Source: Chitinophaga pinensis
GTDB taxonomy: Bacteria > Bacteroidota > Bacteroidia > 2-12-FULL-35-15
Reading direction: 5' to 3'
Length of the DNA stretch: 55,478 nt
Assembly: GCA_945865315.1 (NCBI GenBank)
Contig: CAMBDK010000005.1
Coordinates: forward strand, 1-55,478
The translations under genes were made by a program, and so were the position numbers. Positions 39,926 to 50,521 of this stretch are shown here, one piece after another. Each line of letters starts with the position of its first letter. Within the stretch, counting starts at the first letter, position 1. The notes under the pieces were generated by a model. That model saw only the letters and a program-made list of their open reading frames with translations. It was not told the origin of the DNA and made no database searches.

Positions 39926-40978
39926 ATGTCTTATACCCGTCCGAAATTCCGCCATCCCGAACTTATTAAAAATAAATTAGGATATACTGTTGATTATTAT
40001 GAAGGTGCTCTCTCTACATTGTGTGCTGGATGTGGACACGATTCAATAAGTGCAGGAATTATCCAAGCCTGTTATGAATTAAGTATTGAACCCCATCGAT
40101 TAGCGAAACTTTCAGGAATAGGTTGCTCGTCGAAAAGCCCCGCCTATGTTCTTAGTAATTCTCATGGATTTAATTCTGTTCATGGAAGAATGCCTTCTGT
40201 AGCTACAGGAGCAAATCTTGCTAATAAAGACCTCATTTATTTGGGCGTTTCCGGTGATGGTGATACTGCATCAATTGGTATGGGACAATTTGTTCACGTT
40301 ATCAGAAGAAACCTAAATATGCTTTACATAGTTATGAATAACGGTTGTTATGGCCTTACTAAAGGTCAGGACTCCGCCACTGCAGATCAGGGATCCAAAA
40401 ACAAAACAGGCAATATTAATTTATTCGAAGCTATTGATTTGGCAAGTTTATCTCTCGAACTTGGTGCCACTTTTGTTGCCCAAAGTTTTTCGGGCGATAA
40501 AACCCAGTTAGTGCCGCTCATTAAAGCTGGTTTAAAACATCCTGGATTCGCTTTTATTAATGTAATTTCTCCCTGTGTTACTTTTAACAATAATGTAGGT
40601 TCTACAAAATCATACGATTTCGTGCGAGAGCACATTGCTGCTACCTCAACTATTGATTTTGTTCCTGAAATGACTGAAATAACTGCTAAGTATGACGAAG
40701 GAACAACTAAAAAAGTGAAAATGCACGATGGCTCTTTTATCTCATTAAATAAACTTTCTCAAGATTGGGATCCATTGGACAGGCTATCTGCCGTCACCGC
40801 TATTCACAATGCAAGAGCAAAAAATGAAATATTAACAGGTTTATTATATGTAAACCCTGACTGTAATGACTTGCATCAAATGCTAAGAACTTGTGATAAG
40901 CCTTTAAATACACTTTTAAAATCAGATCTTTGTCCAGGAGCATCAATGCTAAACGAAATAAATGCAGACCTTAGGTAA
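39926..40978 (+). CDS. korB: 2-oxoacid:ferredoxin oxidoreductase beta subunit (TPP-dependent)
   Basis: TLCAGCGHDSISAGIIQA; GIGCSSKSPAY; VSGDGDTASIGMGQFVHVIRRNLNMLYIVMNNGCYGLTKGQ. Confidence 0.94.
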   Translation: MSYTRPKFRHPELIKNKLGYTVDYYEGALSTLCAGCGHDSISAGIIQACYELSIEPHRLAKLSGIGCSSKSPAYVLSNSHGFNSVHGRMPSVATGANLANKDLIYLGVSGDGDTASIGMGQFVHVIRRNLNMLYIVMNNGCYGLTKGQDSATADQGSKNKTGNINLFEAIDLASLSLELGATFVAQSFSGDKTQLVPLIKAGLKHPGFAFINVISPCVTFNNNVGSTKSYDFVREHIAATSTIDFVPEMTEITAKYDEGTTKKVKMHDGSFISLNKLSQDWDPLDRLSAVTAIHNARAKNEILTGLLYVNPDCNDLHQMLRTCDKPLNTLLKSDLCPGASMLNEINADLR

Positions 40979-41093
40979 AAGCTTAATTATAAAGTGCATG
41001 AAATAATCTTTTAGAAATCTTTTATCTCTCAACACCAAAGAACTTAAATTTATTTATTTTAATTAGTTTACCACCAAATTTTTCATCTAAATT

Positions 41094-42191
41094 ATGCCTA
41101 CCGAAAATATAAGCATGAATTATTTTTCTGGAAAATTAATAAACTGGTACTTACAAAATAAAAGAGACCTGCCATGGAGGAATACAAAGGATCCTTATTT
41201 AATTTGGCTCTCTGAAATAATATTACAGCAAACAAAAGTAGAGCAAGGCTTATCTTATTATTTTGCTTTTGCAAAAGAATTCCCTACCGTAAAAAGTTTA
41301 GCACAGGCCGAAAATAATAAGGTAATGAAATTATGGCAAGGCTTAGGTTACTATTCACGGGCTCGTAATTTACATGAAACAGCAAAAAATATAAGCGAAA
41401 ATTATTATAGCCTATTCCCAAATACTTACAATGAACTTCTTAAATTAAAAGGTGTAGGAGATTATACTGCAGCTGCAATTGCGTCATTTGCATTTGATAA
41501 ACCTCATGCTACTGTAGATGGAAATGTGTACCGTGTTTTGTCACGAATATTTGGCATCAGTACTCCTATCGACAGCAATGATGGAAAAAAAGAATTTAAC
41601 CAATTAGCAAATGAATTAATAGATAAAAAAAAGTCGGGAACTCATAACCAAGCCATCATGGAATTTGGTGCTATACAATGTAAACCAATTAATCCAAAAT
41701 GTTCCATTTGTCCATTCAGTGAAATGTGTTTCGCTTTTGCTAATAACAAAATAAAAGAATTACCTTTTAAAGCAAAAAAAATATTGGTTCGTAAGCGCTT
41801 CTTTAATTATATCGTGTTGAACCATCACTCATGCATCATAATTAATAAGAGAGAGGAAAAAGATATATGGATAAATCTTTACGACTTTCCACTAATTGAA
41901 ACTGAAAAAGAAATTGATGAAGAAGAATTTTTAAATTCGAAAAATTGGAAAGAATTTATACTAAATAAAAAATATATAATAAAATCAGTTTCAATTACTT
42001 ACAAACATATTTTAACTCACCAGAAAATTTATGCTCGCTTTTGGGAGATAGAATGTGATAAAATATTTACAAAATCTCTCCCGAAAACATGTATTAAAAT
42101 TAATAGAAAAGATATTTTTCATTACCCTGTTCCAAAACTTATTGAAAACTATTTGAACTCAAAAGGATCTAAAATCATAAATAAAAAATAA
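41094..42191 (+). CDS. mutY: A/G-specific adenine glycosylase
   Basis: RDLPWRNTKDPYLIWLSEIILQQTKVEQ; LKGVGDYTAAAIASFAF; 4Fe-4S CKPINPKCSICPFSEMC. Confidence 0.95.
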   Translation: MPTENISMNYFSGKLINWYLQNKRDLPWRNTKDPYLIWLSEIILQQTKVEQGLSYYFAFAKEFPTVKSLAQAENNKVMKLWQGLGYYSRARNLHETAKNISENYYSLFPNTYNELLKLKGVGDYTAAAIASFAFDKPHATVDGNVYRVLSRIFGISTPIDSNDGKKEFNQLANELIDKKKSGTHNQAIMEFGAIQCKPINPKCSICPFSEMCFAFANNKIKELPFKAKKILVRKRFFNYIVLNHHSCIIINKREEKDIWINLYDFPLIETEKEIDEEEFLNSKNWKEFILNKKYIIKSVSITYKHILTHQKIYARFWEIECDKIFTKSLPKTCIKINRKDIFHYPVPKLIENYLNSKGSKIINKK

Positions 42192-42236
42192 TTATTGAAA
42201 AATAAAATTTTTAATAAAAAAGGTAGCAAATTCATT

Positions 42237-42441
42237 AATTAGTGTCTGTCCATAGAGTCGAGAGTCTGAACTATAATTTTAGAGTTCGAGGCTTTCGTAG
42301 TTTTGAAAATCAGCAGTTTATATTTGTAAATGACTGGTTATTAAAACAAGAATAACGAAGACCCGAGTGAAACAAACTCACGAATGCCTTTAAAAATAAT
42401 ATATTTATGAGTAAATCGGACATTATAGAAAGACTCTAATT
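42237..42441. repeat. ~205-bp MITE-like element with terminal inverted repeats, copy B
   Basis: Ends AATTAGTGTCTGTCCATAGAGTC and (rev. comp.) AATTAGAGTCTTTCTATAATGTCCG; related to 16406-16470. Confidence 0.75.
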
Positions 42442-43524
42442 AGAAAGAAGTTCAAAATTAGCTGTATCAAAGGATTTCCCGTTAATCAAAATCTCTATCC
42501 TGTGTATTCCAAAATAATGTTTCCGTGTTGTAAAATCTTTAAAAAAGATTTTTTTTGATACGAATATTGTTTGTTTTGACAATAAATCCATCTGCTTTAA
42601 TTTAAAAACTTTAGCTGATAGTTCGCCAGATTTTTTTAAGTAATGAATAGCAAAATCAATAACTAATTTTTGCATTAATAATTTTCTGGATACTACAGAA
42701 AATTCAAATTGCAAGTATTCTCCCAAATATATTTTTGATTTATTTAACTTAAAATTTATAACATTAATTTTAATATTTTTTTTGAAATCGAAAATTAAAA
42801 GAGCTTTAGAATTTCCTTTTTTAATAAGTGTTCGGCTTGCGTGTTTTATTATCCATAGGGTATTTGGATTAGTTTTATCCCAAGTTCCTAAAATGTTAAG
42901 TAAATAACTTACATTATCTTTTGAAATATCATTTAAATGATTCGCTACCGATTTCATTACATATTTGTCATCATCAGCCTTTAATTTTTCCAATATAGAT
43001 TGAGTAATACCAGGATTTTTAATTACTTCGTCTAGTTTAAACGACCAAGGTAATCGTGGCCTGCTGCCTTCAGAAGCTAAGCGCCTTACATGATAGTTTT
43101 TATCAGCAGCCCAATTATCCATTATATTGATAGTCTTTTTAAAATCACGTCTTAAAAATTCTCGAATCGCAAATTCGGATGAGCCAAATTGTGTGAAATA
43201 TTTTAATGCTTCCATCGACAATATAAAATCATTATGGCCATACAAGCCAACAAAATCTGGAAATACAAGAGATGTATAACCTTTTTTTAACTTCGGAATC
43301 ACTTGTATCATTATTCCCATTGATTTTTTATAATCCAATGGCAATTGTTTTTTTAATACAATAGAAGTTTTACGCATTCGCTCATTAAGAGACAAAGGCG
43401 TTATATTTTCCGTCATATCAATAACAAACTTTTCTGGCTTAAAATGTATATGTACCCTACTAAACTCTTCAGCAAGATGCTCAAAGAATTTTATATTAAA
43501 CATATTCTTTAGTGGTTCTGCCAT
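42436..43524 (-). CDS. DNA alkylation repair protein (AlkC-like HEAT-repeat) with C-terminal beta/Ig-like domain
   Basis: NWAADKNYHVRRLASEGSRPRLPWSFKLDEVIKNP; SVANHLNDISKDNVSYLLNIL; TLWIIKHASRTLIKKG. Confidence 0.85.
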   Translation of the reverse strand: MAEPLKNMFNIKFFEHLAEEFSRVHIHFKPEKFVIDMTENITPLSLNERMRKTSIVLKKQLPLDYKKSMGIMIQVIPKLKKGYTSLVFPDFVGLYGHNDFILSMEALKYFTQFGSSEFAIREFLRRDFKKTINIMDNWAADKNYHVRRLASEGSRPRLPWSFKLDEVIKNPGITQSILEKLKADDDKYVMKSVANHLNDISKDNVSYLLNILGTWDKTNPNTLWIIKHASRTLIKKGNSKALLIFDFKKNIKINVINFKLNKSKIYLGEYLQFEFSVVSRKLLMQKLVIDFAIHYLKKSGELSAKVFKLKQMDLLSKQTIFVSKKIFFKDFTTRKHYFGIHRIEILINGKSFDTANFELLSN

Positions 43525-43595
43525 TAAAAAGTTGCTAATAATTTTTTAATTAATTTATTAGTATGATAAAACAAGAATTATAAATTGGAAACCAA

Positions 43596-44852
43596 TTAGG
43601 AATTAAAAAGCTCCATAACAGTTATCTCAGGCGATATACCTATCCTCCCCGGGTAACCTAAAAAACCTACACCACGGTTGACATATAAATATTGATTTTG
43701 CTGATTATATAAGCCCGCCCATTGTTTATAAGCATATTGTGAAGGGCTCCATCTAAACCCCGGTATCTCAATCCCAAATTGCGCACCATGGGTATGACCA
43801 CTGAAAGTAATATCAATATTTTTAAATTTTTCTATCACCTCTAAATTCCAGTGCGAAGGATCGTGCGACAGCAACAATTTAACTGGATAATTTTCAGCAC
43901 CTGCATAAGCTTTTTTCAAATCCCCATATTTTGGAAAATTGAAATTCCCTCCCCAGTTTTCAATTCCTATTATTGCAATTTCAGCATCATTTTTTTTAAT
44001 AGTAACATGCTCATTCATTAATAGTTTCCAGCCTATTTTTGAATGCACATTTTTTAGACTTTCTAGATTTTTAGTTTTGGCTATTTCACTTTCCCAAGTT
44101 ACATAATCGCCATAATCATGATTACCAAGGGTGCTGTAAACACCCAATGGAGCCTTTATTTTACTTAAAACCTCAATAAGCAAATCTGTTTCAGAAGCCC
44201 TGTCATTAACTAAATCTCCAGTAAAAAATATAATATCAGGATTTTGTTTATCAATGATTTTCACAACTTCCTCTAAAGGTGAAGATGAAACAAAGCTACC
44301 CGAATGAATGTCTGAAATTTGTATTATTTTCAATCCATTAAATGCTGATGGAAGATTTGGTAAAACTATTTTAATAGAATGTACTTTATAATTAAAAGCT
44401 CCTTTAATAATACCATATATTAATCCAGAAAATGTGAATAATGAAAACCCTAATGCTATTTGATTTAAAAATTTCAACCTTGAAATTGAATGCACATTTT
44501 CAACAATATTTTCTTTGGTTGAAGTTACCATGTAGCTTCCAATCCACCGAAACAATCGAATTAAATCATCTGTTAATATAAATATAGAACCTATAATTTT
44601 ACTGATCAATAGGATTAATAGTGTTGCAAATAAATATATTCTAATATATTTTGGTAAATCATTAATTGATAAAAAAACATAAGTAAACAATACGAAAAAT
44701 GTAAATAATGTAATTCCCCAATAAATAAAAAATGCAAGTGATTTTTTAATTGCTGTGCTTTCTTTTAATATAAGCGAAATGGCTTGATAAAAATATAAAT
44801 CAATTAAAAATAGAAATATAGCAATAATAAAAAATCGAATAGTCATTGTCAT
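43596..44852 (-). CDS. Membrane-anchored metallophosphoesterase
   Basis: ISDIHSGSF; FTGDLVNDRASE; TLGNHDYGDY; FSGHTHGAQFG. Confidence 0.93.
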   Translation of the reverse strand: MTMTIRFFIIAIFLFLIDLYFYQAISLILKESTAIKKSLAFFIYWGITLFTFFVLFTYVFLSINDLPKYIRIYLFATLLILLISKIIGSIFILTDDLIRLFRWIGSYMVTSTKENIVENVHSISRLKFLNQIALGFSLFTFSGLIYGIIKGAFNYKVHSIKIVLPNLPSAFNGLKIIQISDIHSGSFVSSSPLEEVVKIIDKQNPDIIFFTGDLVNDRASETDLLIEVLSKIKAPLGVYSTLGNHDYGDYVTWESEIAKTKNLESLKNVHSKIGWKLLMNEHVTIKKNDAEIAIIGIENWGGNFNFPKYGDLKKAYAGAENYPVKLLLSHDPSHWNLEVIEKFKNIDITFSGHTHGAQFGIEIPGFRWSPSQYAYKQWAGLYNQQNQYLYVNRGVGFLGYPGRIGISPEITVMELFNS

Positions 44853-45162
44853 TTTTTTAAATTATAAAAAATTATTTTAAAAATACAAAAACCAATTATA
44901 TTTTAAAAATTATTTATGTTAATAATAGTAATAAGTATGTATATAGCGCTATTTTACAAACGATTTTTTGATCATTTTTATTTCTAATATTTATTTATTT
45001 TTTCTTTAATAAAAAAACATACATTTGGGTTAGCCTTATTCATTAAAATTAAGACTGAATTTGTCAAAATAATTTATTTACAAACTGCGAATTAACACAT
45101 TTTAAATTTATCATTACCATACTATTATAATATAAGTTCATTTAGTATTTGTATACAAAAAT

Positions 45163-45837
45163 ATGAGAATAGATATAATAACTATTTTACCTCAATTATT
45201 AGAAAGTCCTTTCCAACATAGTATATTAAAACGAGCTATTGATAAGGAAATTGTAGAAATTAATTTAATTAATTTACGTGATTATTCTACACAAAAACAA
45301 AAAAGTGTCGACGATTATGCTTTTGGTGGAGGAGCTGGTATGGTTATGAGAATTGAACCCATAGCTAATTGTATAGCAGCATTAAAGGCGCAGCGAAATT
45401 ATGATGAGATTATATACACAAGCCCTGATGGTGAAACATTAAATCAAAAAACAGCCAATCAATTGTCTACTTTTAAAAATATCATTATCCTTTGTGGGCA
45501 TTATAAAGGGGTAGATGAGCGTGTACGCAAGCATTTAATTACAAGAGAAATATCTATCGGTGATTATGTGCTTTCTGGTGGTGAGTTAGCCGCTGCCGTT
45601 TTGTGCGATAGCATTATACGGTTAATACCCGGCGCAATTTCAGATGAAACTTCGGCATTAACAGACTCTTTTCAAGATAATTTATTGGCTCCTCCAGTAT
45701 ATACAAGACCCGCTGAATATAACGGATGGAAGGTGCCCGATATATTATTATCAGGACATAATAAAAATATTGAAGAATGGAGACACGAGCAAAGTATTGA
45801 ACGAACAAAAGAAAGAAGACCAGATTTATTGAAATAA
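45163..45837 (+). CDS. trmD: tRNA (guanine-N1-)-methyltransferase
   Basis: [43 protein letters not shown]. Confidence 0.96.
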   Translation: MRIDIITILPQLLESPFQHSILKRAIDKEIVEINLINLRDYSTQKQKSVDDYAFGGGAGMVMRIEPIANCIAALKAQRNYDEIIYTSPDGETLNQKTANQLSTFKNIIILCGHYKGVDERVRKHLITREISIGDYVLSGGELAAAVLCDSIIRLIPGAISDETSALTDSFQDNLLAPPVYTRPAEYNGWKVPDILLSGHNKNIEEWRHEQSIERTKERRPDLLK

Positions 45838-46171
45838 AACTCGTTTATACGGCTTTTCTATTTTTATTGATTTAATCTCATTAAATAAGATTAAAAAATA
45901 TAAAATCAAACCCCATATGGTGGTTAAACCACTACTTAAATTAAACTTTTAATCTAAAATTAAATTATTTACCAGAATTTAAATTTTAAATCTTTAGCCA
46001 GACTTTTTTACTTTCATTTTAATTAATTGCATATAATTCTAATAATCAATTACTTAAATAAAAAGGTGGTGAATTTAGTTTTAACTTTATCAACAATTAC
46101 TATGGATTCGTTAATAACATATTTTTATTTTTAGTAAATTTTGCTATATTTTTGCATAATAATTGGTGATA

Positions 46172-47062
46172 ATGTTGACGATAAACCCAAAAGAAGTACC
46201 TGTTTCCGTTTTTCATAGTTATTTGCTTGGTGCTGTTGCTCCTCGTCCTATTGCTTTTGCAAGTACTATAGACAAGGAAGGCAATCCTAATCTAGCACCC
46301 TTTAGCTTTTTTAATGTTTTTAGTGCTAGCCCTCCTATTGCAATTTTTTCTCCTGCACGCAGTGGTAGGACCGGACAAACAAAACATACCTATAATAATA
46401 TAAAGGAAATCCCTGAAGTTGTTATTAATATGGTTAATTACGACATGGTTCAACAAACTTCCTTGGCTAGTACCGAATATCCAAAAGGTGTTAATGAATT
46501 TACAAAGGCCGGATTTTCGGCTATTTCATCGGAATTAGTAAAACCATTTAGAGTAAAGGAATCACCAGTTCAGTTAGAGTGTGTTGTAAATCAAGTGATT
46601 GAGCTTGGGCAAAATGGTGGCGCAGGTAATTTAATTATTTGCGAAATTCTATTGATGCATATCAACGAAAATGTATTAGATGCTAATAAGCAAATAAATC
46701 CTAATAAAATTGACTTGGTAGGTAGTTTAGGAGCAAACTGGTATAGCAGAACCTCGGGAAATGCACTGTTTGAAGTTGCAAAACCATTGATGAATTTAGG
46801 GATAGGAATTGATCAAATTCCTGAGTATATTCGCAATTCGAAAATATTAACTGGCAATAATTTAGGACAGTTAGCAAATGTTGAAAATATACCAACTAAC
46901 ATGGAGGTAGAGGAATTTAAAAATTCAAACGAAATCAAGGAAGTAATGAATACATACGAAATAGACAAACTTGAAAATAGCCTGCATCATATTGCAAAAA
47001 AATATTTGGAAAATGGCAAAGTGGAAGTAGCATGGAAAATTCTATTACTAGAAAAAAATTGA
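46172..47062 (+). CDS. Flavin reductase family protein
   Basis: YLLGAVAPRPIAFASTIDKEGNPNLAPFSFFNVFSASPPIAIFSPA. Confidence 0.92.
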   Translation: MLTINPKEVPVSVFHSYLLGAVAPRPIAFASTIDKEGNPNLAPFSFFNVFSASPPIAIFSPARSGRTGQTKHTYNNIKEIPEVVINMVNYDMVQQTSLASTEYPKGVNEFTKAGFSAISSELVKPFRVKESPVQLECVVNQVIELGQNGGAGNLIICEILLMHINENVLDANKQINPNKIDLVGSLGANWYSRTSGNALFEVAKPLMNLGIGIDQIPEYIRNSKILTGNNLGQLANVENIPTNMEVEEFKNSNEIKEVMNTYEIDKLENSLHHIAKKYLENGKVEVAWKILLLEKN

Positions 47063-47211
47063 TACTATCCATCAACAGTAAGCTATTAAATTAAATATTT
47101 GAATCTTTAGGTATATAATTATAATACAATATTAGAAGATTGAAGATATGTTTTTAAAAAGGAAAAAAATTAAATAATAAATTATAATCAACAATTTAAC
47201 AATTAAAAAAA

Positions 47212-47580
47212 ATGGACATAACAGGAATCTTAAAAGTAAAAAGCGAAGCACAGCAAGTATCTGACAAATTTAAAAAAAGAGATTTTGTTCTCACCGACAA
47301 CTCCTCTCAATACCCTCAACACATATCATTTCAATTAACTCAAGACAAATGTAATTTGATTGATGTATATAATGTTGGAGCAGAAATAAAAGTACATTTT
47401 AATTTGCGCGGTCGCGAATGGGCTAGCCCACAGGGTGAAATTAAATATTTTAATACTCTTGAAGCATGGCGTATTGAAGGTGGTGCTAATTCCGGTCCAG
47501 CAAATACATCTTCCACCAAAAAAGAAGGTTTTTCAGAACCTATTACTGCAGCGACAGAAAGTGATGATTTACCGTTCTAA
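47212..47580 (+). CDS. DUF3127 domain-containing protein
   Basis: FKKRDFVLTDNSSQYPQHISFQLTQDKCNLIDVYNVGAEIKVHFNLRGREW. Confidence 0.9.
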   Translation: MDITGILKVKSEAQQVSDKFKKRDFVLTDNSSQYPQHISFQLTQDKCNLIDVYNVGAEIKVHFNLRGREWASPQGEIKYFNTLEAWRIEGGANSGPANTSSTKKEGFSEPITAATESDDLPF

Positions 47581-47602
47581 AACCTTTCGTTTATATTAAG
47601 AA

Positions 47603-47640
47603 AAAAGGAGAGTTATTTAAATAAATAACTCTCCTTTTTT
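47603..47640. terminator. Bidirectional terminator between convergent DUF3127 gene and ABC permease
   Basis: AAAAAAGGAGAGTTATTTA...AATAACTCTCCTTTTTT long stem. Confidence 0.85.
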
Positions 47641-47644
47641 TTAT

Positions 47645-48895
47645 TTAATATATTACCTGATCCTCATCTATAACTTTAACATCCAAAGAATCACGTAAAC
47701 CATTTGCTAGCAATACAAAAGCTAGAACAATAAACATGATTGCCAATCCTGGCAGAAATGCCAAATATGGAGAGTCCCCAATAATATAACCCCTGTGCGC
47801 ATTAATCATAGAACCCCACGATGCTGTTGGAGGCTGCGATCCAATACCTAGAAAACTTAAGCCCGCTTCAATTAATATTGCAGCAGCAAAATTTGCAGCT
47901 GAAATAACTATTACTGAACCCATCACATTTGGCAATACATGACGCACTATAATTCTAGCATTAGAAAACCCCAAAGCTCTTGCAGCCTCTATAAAATCTT
48001 TTTCGCGCAAACTCATTATCTGCCCTCTAACAACTCGTGCTACCTCTACCCACATAGTTAAACCTACGGCAATAAATACTTGCCAAAACCCCTTACCTAA
48101 TGCCAATGTTAAAGCTATTATAAGTAATAATGTTGGAATTGACCATACAACATTGATAAACCAAATAATTACATCATCCACTCTACCCCTATAATAGCCT
48201 GCAAGGGAACCCATTAAAACTCCTATTATTACTGAAATAAAAACTGCAATCAAGCCTACCGAAAAAGAAACCCTTGTTCCAATTATCAAACGGCTCAATA
48301 AATCACGACCTGCTGGATCTGTTCCCAAAATAAACTTCTTAGTAATAATATTATTTTTCTCAATTTCAACTTGTAACTCTTTTATAGTTTTTTTTAATTT
48401 ACGGCTGTTTTCAAATTCATAAAATTCTATATAGCCATTTTCTAAATTATTTTTTATTTCTTTATGGCAATCTAAAGCATAAATAACATCGGCAAGGTTA
48501 AATTTATATTCATTTCCTTTTATATTTTTTTCACCCGTATATTCGAGCAGAACAATTTCGGCACCTTCAAACCTATAATTAGCAAAAGGGATATAACGGT
48601 AATCACTAACTTTACCAAACATCATTTTAGAAAAAAAGTTTGATTGATGTTTAGGTTCATTCTTACAACTTTGAAGCATTTGCACCTTAAATCCTGGTGG
48701 TTTTTTTGAAAGTTCAAGCAATTGTTCATTCGCATCAGGGCTTGAATCTGGCGTTATTGAATAACCTAGGATAGAAATTAACATGCACAATGCAATTATT
48801 GACAAACCAAATACTGCCAACTTGTTTTTTTTAAAGCGCTGCCAGGCTAAATAAGAAAGGGAATATGAATAATTTTTATTTCTTTTTATTGCCAT
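47645..48895 (-). CDS. ABC transporter permease, DppC/OppC type
   Basis: LGTDPAGRDLLSRLIIGTRVSFSVGLIAVFISVIIGVLMGSLAGYYRG; EAARALGFSNARIIVRHVLPN. Confidence 0.93.
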   Translation of the reverse strand: MAIKRNKNYSYSLSYLAWQRFKKNKLAVFGLSIIALCMLISILGYSITPDSSPDANEQLLELSKKPPGFKVQMLQSCKNEPKHQSNFFSKMMFGKVSDYRYIPFANYRFEGAEIVLLEYTGEKNIKGNEYKFNLADVIYALDCHKEIKNNLENGYIEFYEFENSRKLKKTIKELQVEIEKNNIITKKFILGTDPAGRDLLSRLIIGTRVSFSVGLIAVFISVIIGVLMGSLAGYYRGRVDDVIIWFINVVWSIPTLLLIIALTLALGKGFWQVFIAVGLTMWVEVARVVRGQIMSLREKDFIEAARALGFSNARIIVRHVLPNVMGSVIVISAANFAAAILIEAGLSFLGIGSQPPTASWGSMINAHRGYIIGDSPYLAFLPGLAIMFIVLAFVLLANGLRDSLDVKVIDEDQVIY

Positions 48896-49030
48896 TTGTA
48901 ATATAATAAAAAAAACTTAAGATGGTTGTGTGACAAAAATGAAAAAATTAAGAAATTGAATAACGTTTTTAAAATTTTTCTGCCTAAAAATAATAACAAT
49001 ATATGAATAATGCATGCTTTAGATGAAGAT

Positions 49031-49273
49031 TAGTGTAGTTTTCGAAATAACTCCCGCAAATTAAATGGTTCAAAAACTGTGTGTTTTTCTTTTATCCTGA
49101 TACAAAAGAAACAAAAAATCAAGAATAAACGATTTCTCCCCACCTGCAACCCTGCATCGCGTTTTTTCATTCCTCACGCGCGTTTTCATAAGCATATTTT
49201 TTGCAAAAAAATGAAAACTTCTGTTTTTATTAACATATCTATTTTGTCTAAATTATTTTGAAAGCTTTACTTA
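49031..49273 (+). repeat. Dispersed intergenic repeat, copy 3 of 3
   Basis: Hairpin TTTCTTTTAT-CCTGAT-ACAAAAGAAA at 49086-49111, ATCAAG at 49118-49123; colinear with copies 1 and 2. Confidence 0.92.
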
Positions 49274-49490
49274 GAGCTATAAATTATTAAAATAAGATCG
49301 GTTGTTATCCATGTATTTTAAAATAGATATGTTTTATTTATTATTTTTTAAAATAAATAGCCTATTTTTCTCAGGTTTTTTAACTTTGTAAACCAATACA
49401 AAATATCGATTATTAGAAGCTCAATTCTAAAATAAAAAAACGAAAAATTTATTTTCTTTTGCTAATGATTTTACAAAAAATAAACTAAAA

Positions 49491-50054
49491 TTGATACTTA
49501 CAAAAAATACTGATAAAATAATTTTAGGCATTGACCCAGGAACTAACATAATGGGCTATGGTCTTATTAATATTAGTGGGAATAAGATGGAATTGATAGT
49601 GATGGGGATTTTGCGTCTCGAAAAAATTGGTGATCACGCGTTAAAGCTTCATAAAATTTTCAACCGTGTTATTTCATTAATTGATGAATATAAGCCCGAT
49701 GAATTAGCCATCGAAGCTCCTTTTTTTGGAAAAAATGTTCAATCCATGTTAAAATTGGGAAGAGCTCAAGGGGTGGCTATTGCGGCTGCACTGTCAAGAG
49801 ATATTACAATACAAGAATATTCTCCCAGAAAAATCAAACAATCTATAACAGGGAACGGAAATGCTTCGAAAGAGCAAGTTTCAGCCATGTTAAAAACACT
49901 TTTAAACTTTAAAGAAAGTCCAGAATTTTTAGATGCTACTGATGGATTGGCAGTGGCTGTATGTCACTACTTCCAACGCAAACCTGGTGAAACAAAAAAA
50001 ACATACAACAGCTGGAAGTCGTTTTTAACTGAAAATCCAGGTAAAAAAGGATAA
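49491..50054 (+). CDS. ruvC: Crossover junction endodeoxyribonuclease
   Basis: [48 protein letters not shown] start. Confidence 0.94.
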   Translation: MILTKNTDKIILGIDPGTNIMGYGLINISGNKMELIVMGILRLEKIGDHALKLHKIFNRVISLIDEYKPDELAIEAPFFGKNVQSMLKLGRAQGVAIAAALSRDITIQEYSPRKIKQSITGNGNASKEQVSAMLKTLLNFKESPEFLDATDGLAVAVCHYFQRKPGETKKTYNSWKSFLTENPGKKG

Positions 50055-50073
50055 AATAAATAACCGAGCTTAA

Positions 50074-50469
50074 TTATTGAAATTCCGAACGTATTTTCTG
50101 AGCCATAGTAATGAGTTCATCCTGAGATGGTTTTAATTTAGGCTGTGTAAAATTTAAGTCATTGGAGGTATTCATGGGCACTAAATGAATATGTGCGTGA
50201 GGAACTTCTAAACCGATCACTGCAACACCTATTCTTTTGCATTTAACCGCTTTTTTTTGACCCTTAGCAACAAACTTGGCAAAAACTACCATTTCTGCTA
50301 AGGCTATGTCATCCATGTCAAAAATATAATCCGTTTCTTTTTTCGGTATCACTAAAATATGACCAATTACAAGCGGGAAAACATCTAAAAATGCTAAGAA
50401 TTTTTCATTTTCAAAGATCTTATAACAAGGTATTTCTCCATTAACTATTTTTGTGAATATACTTGACAT
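50074..50469 (-). CDS. HIT family protein
   Basis: SIFTKIVNGEIPCYKIFENEKFLAFLD; EVPHAHIHLVPM (HxHxH). Confidence 0.94.
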   Translation of the reverse strand: MSSIFTKIVNGEIPCYKIFENEKFLAFLDVFPLVIGHILVIPKKETDYIFDMDDIALAEMVVFAKFVAKGQKKAVKCKRIGVAVIGLEVPHAHIHLVPMNTSNDLNFTQPKLKPSQDELITMAQKIRSEFQ

Positions 50470-50521
50470 AACTATATTGTTTCGTGCTAATTCTTTAATA
50501 TAAAGCTGCGGAAATTAATGA

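Noticed and set aside
45920-45932. Palindrome GTGGTTAAACCAC downstream of trmD
   Set aside because: Single short palindrome without T-run, second copy or promoter context; may be chance.
49079-49261. 60-aa ORF
   Set aside because: Lies inside dispersed repeat copy 3; not conserved as a frame.
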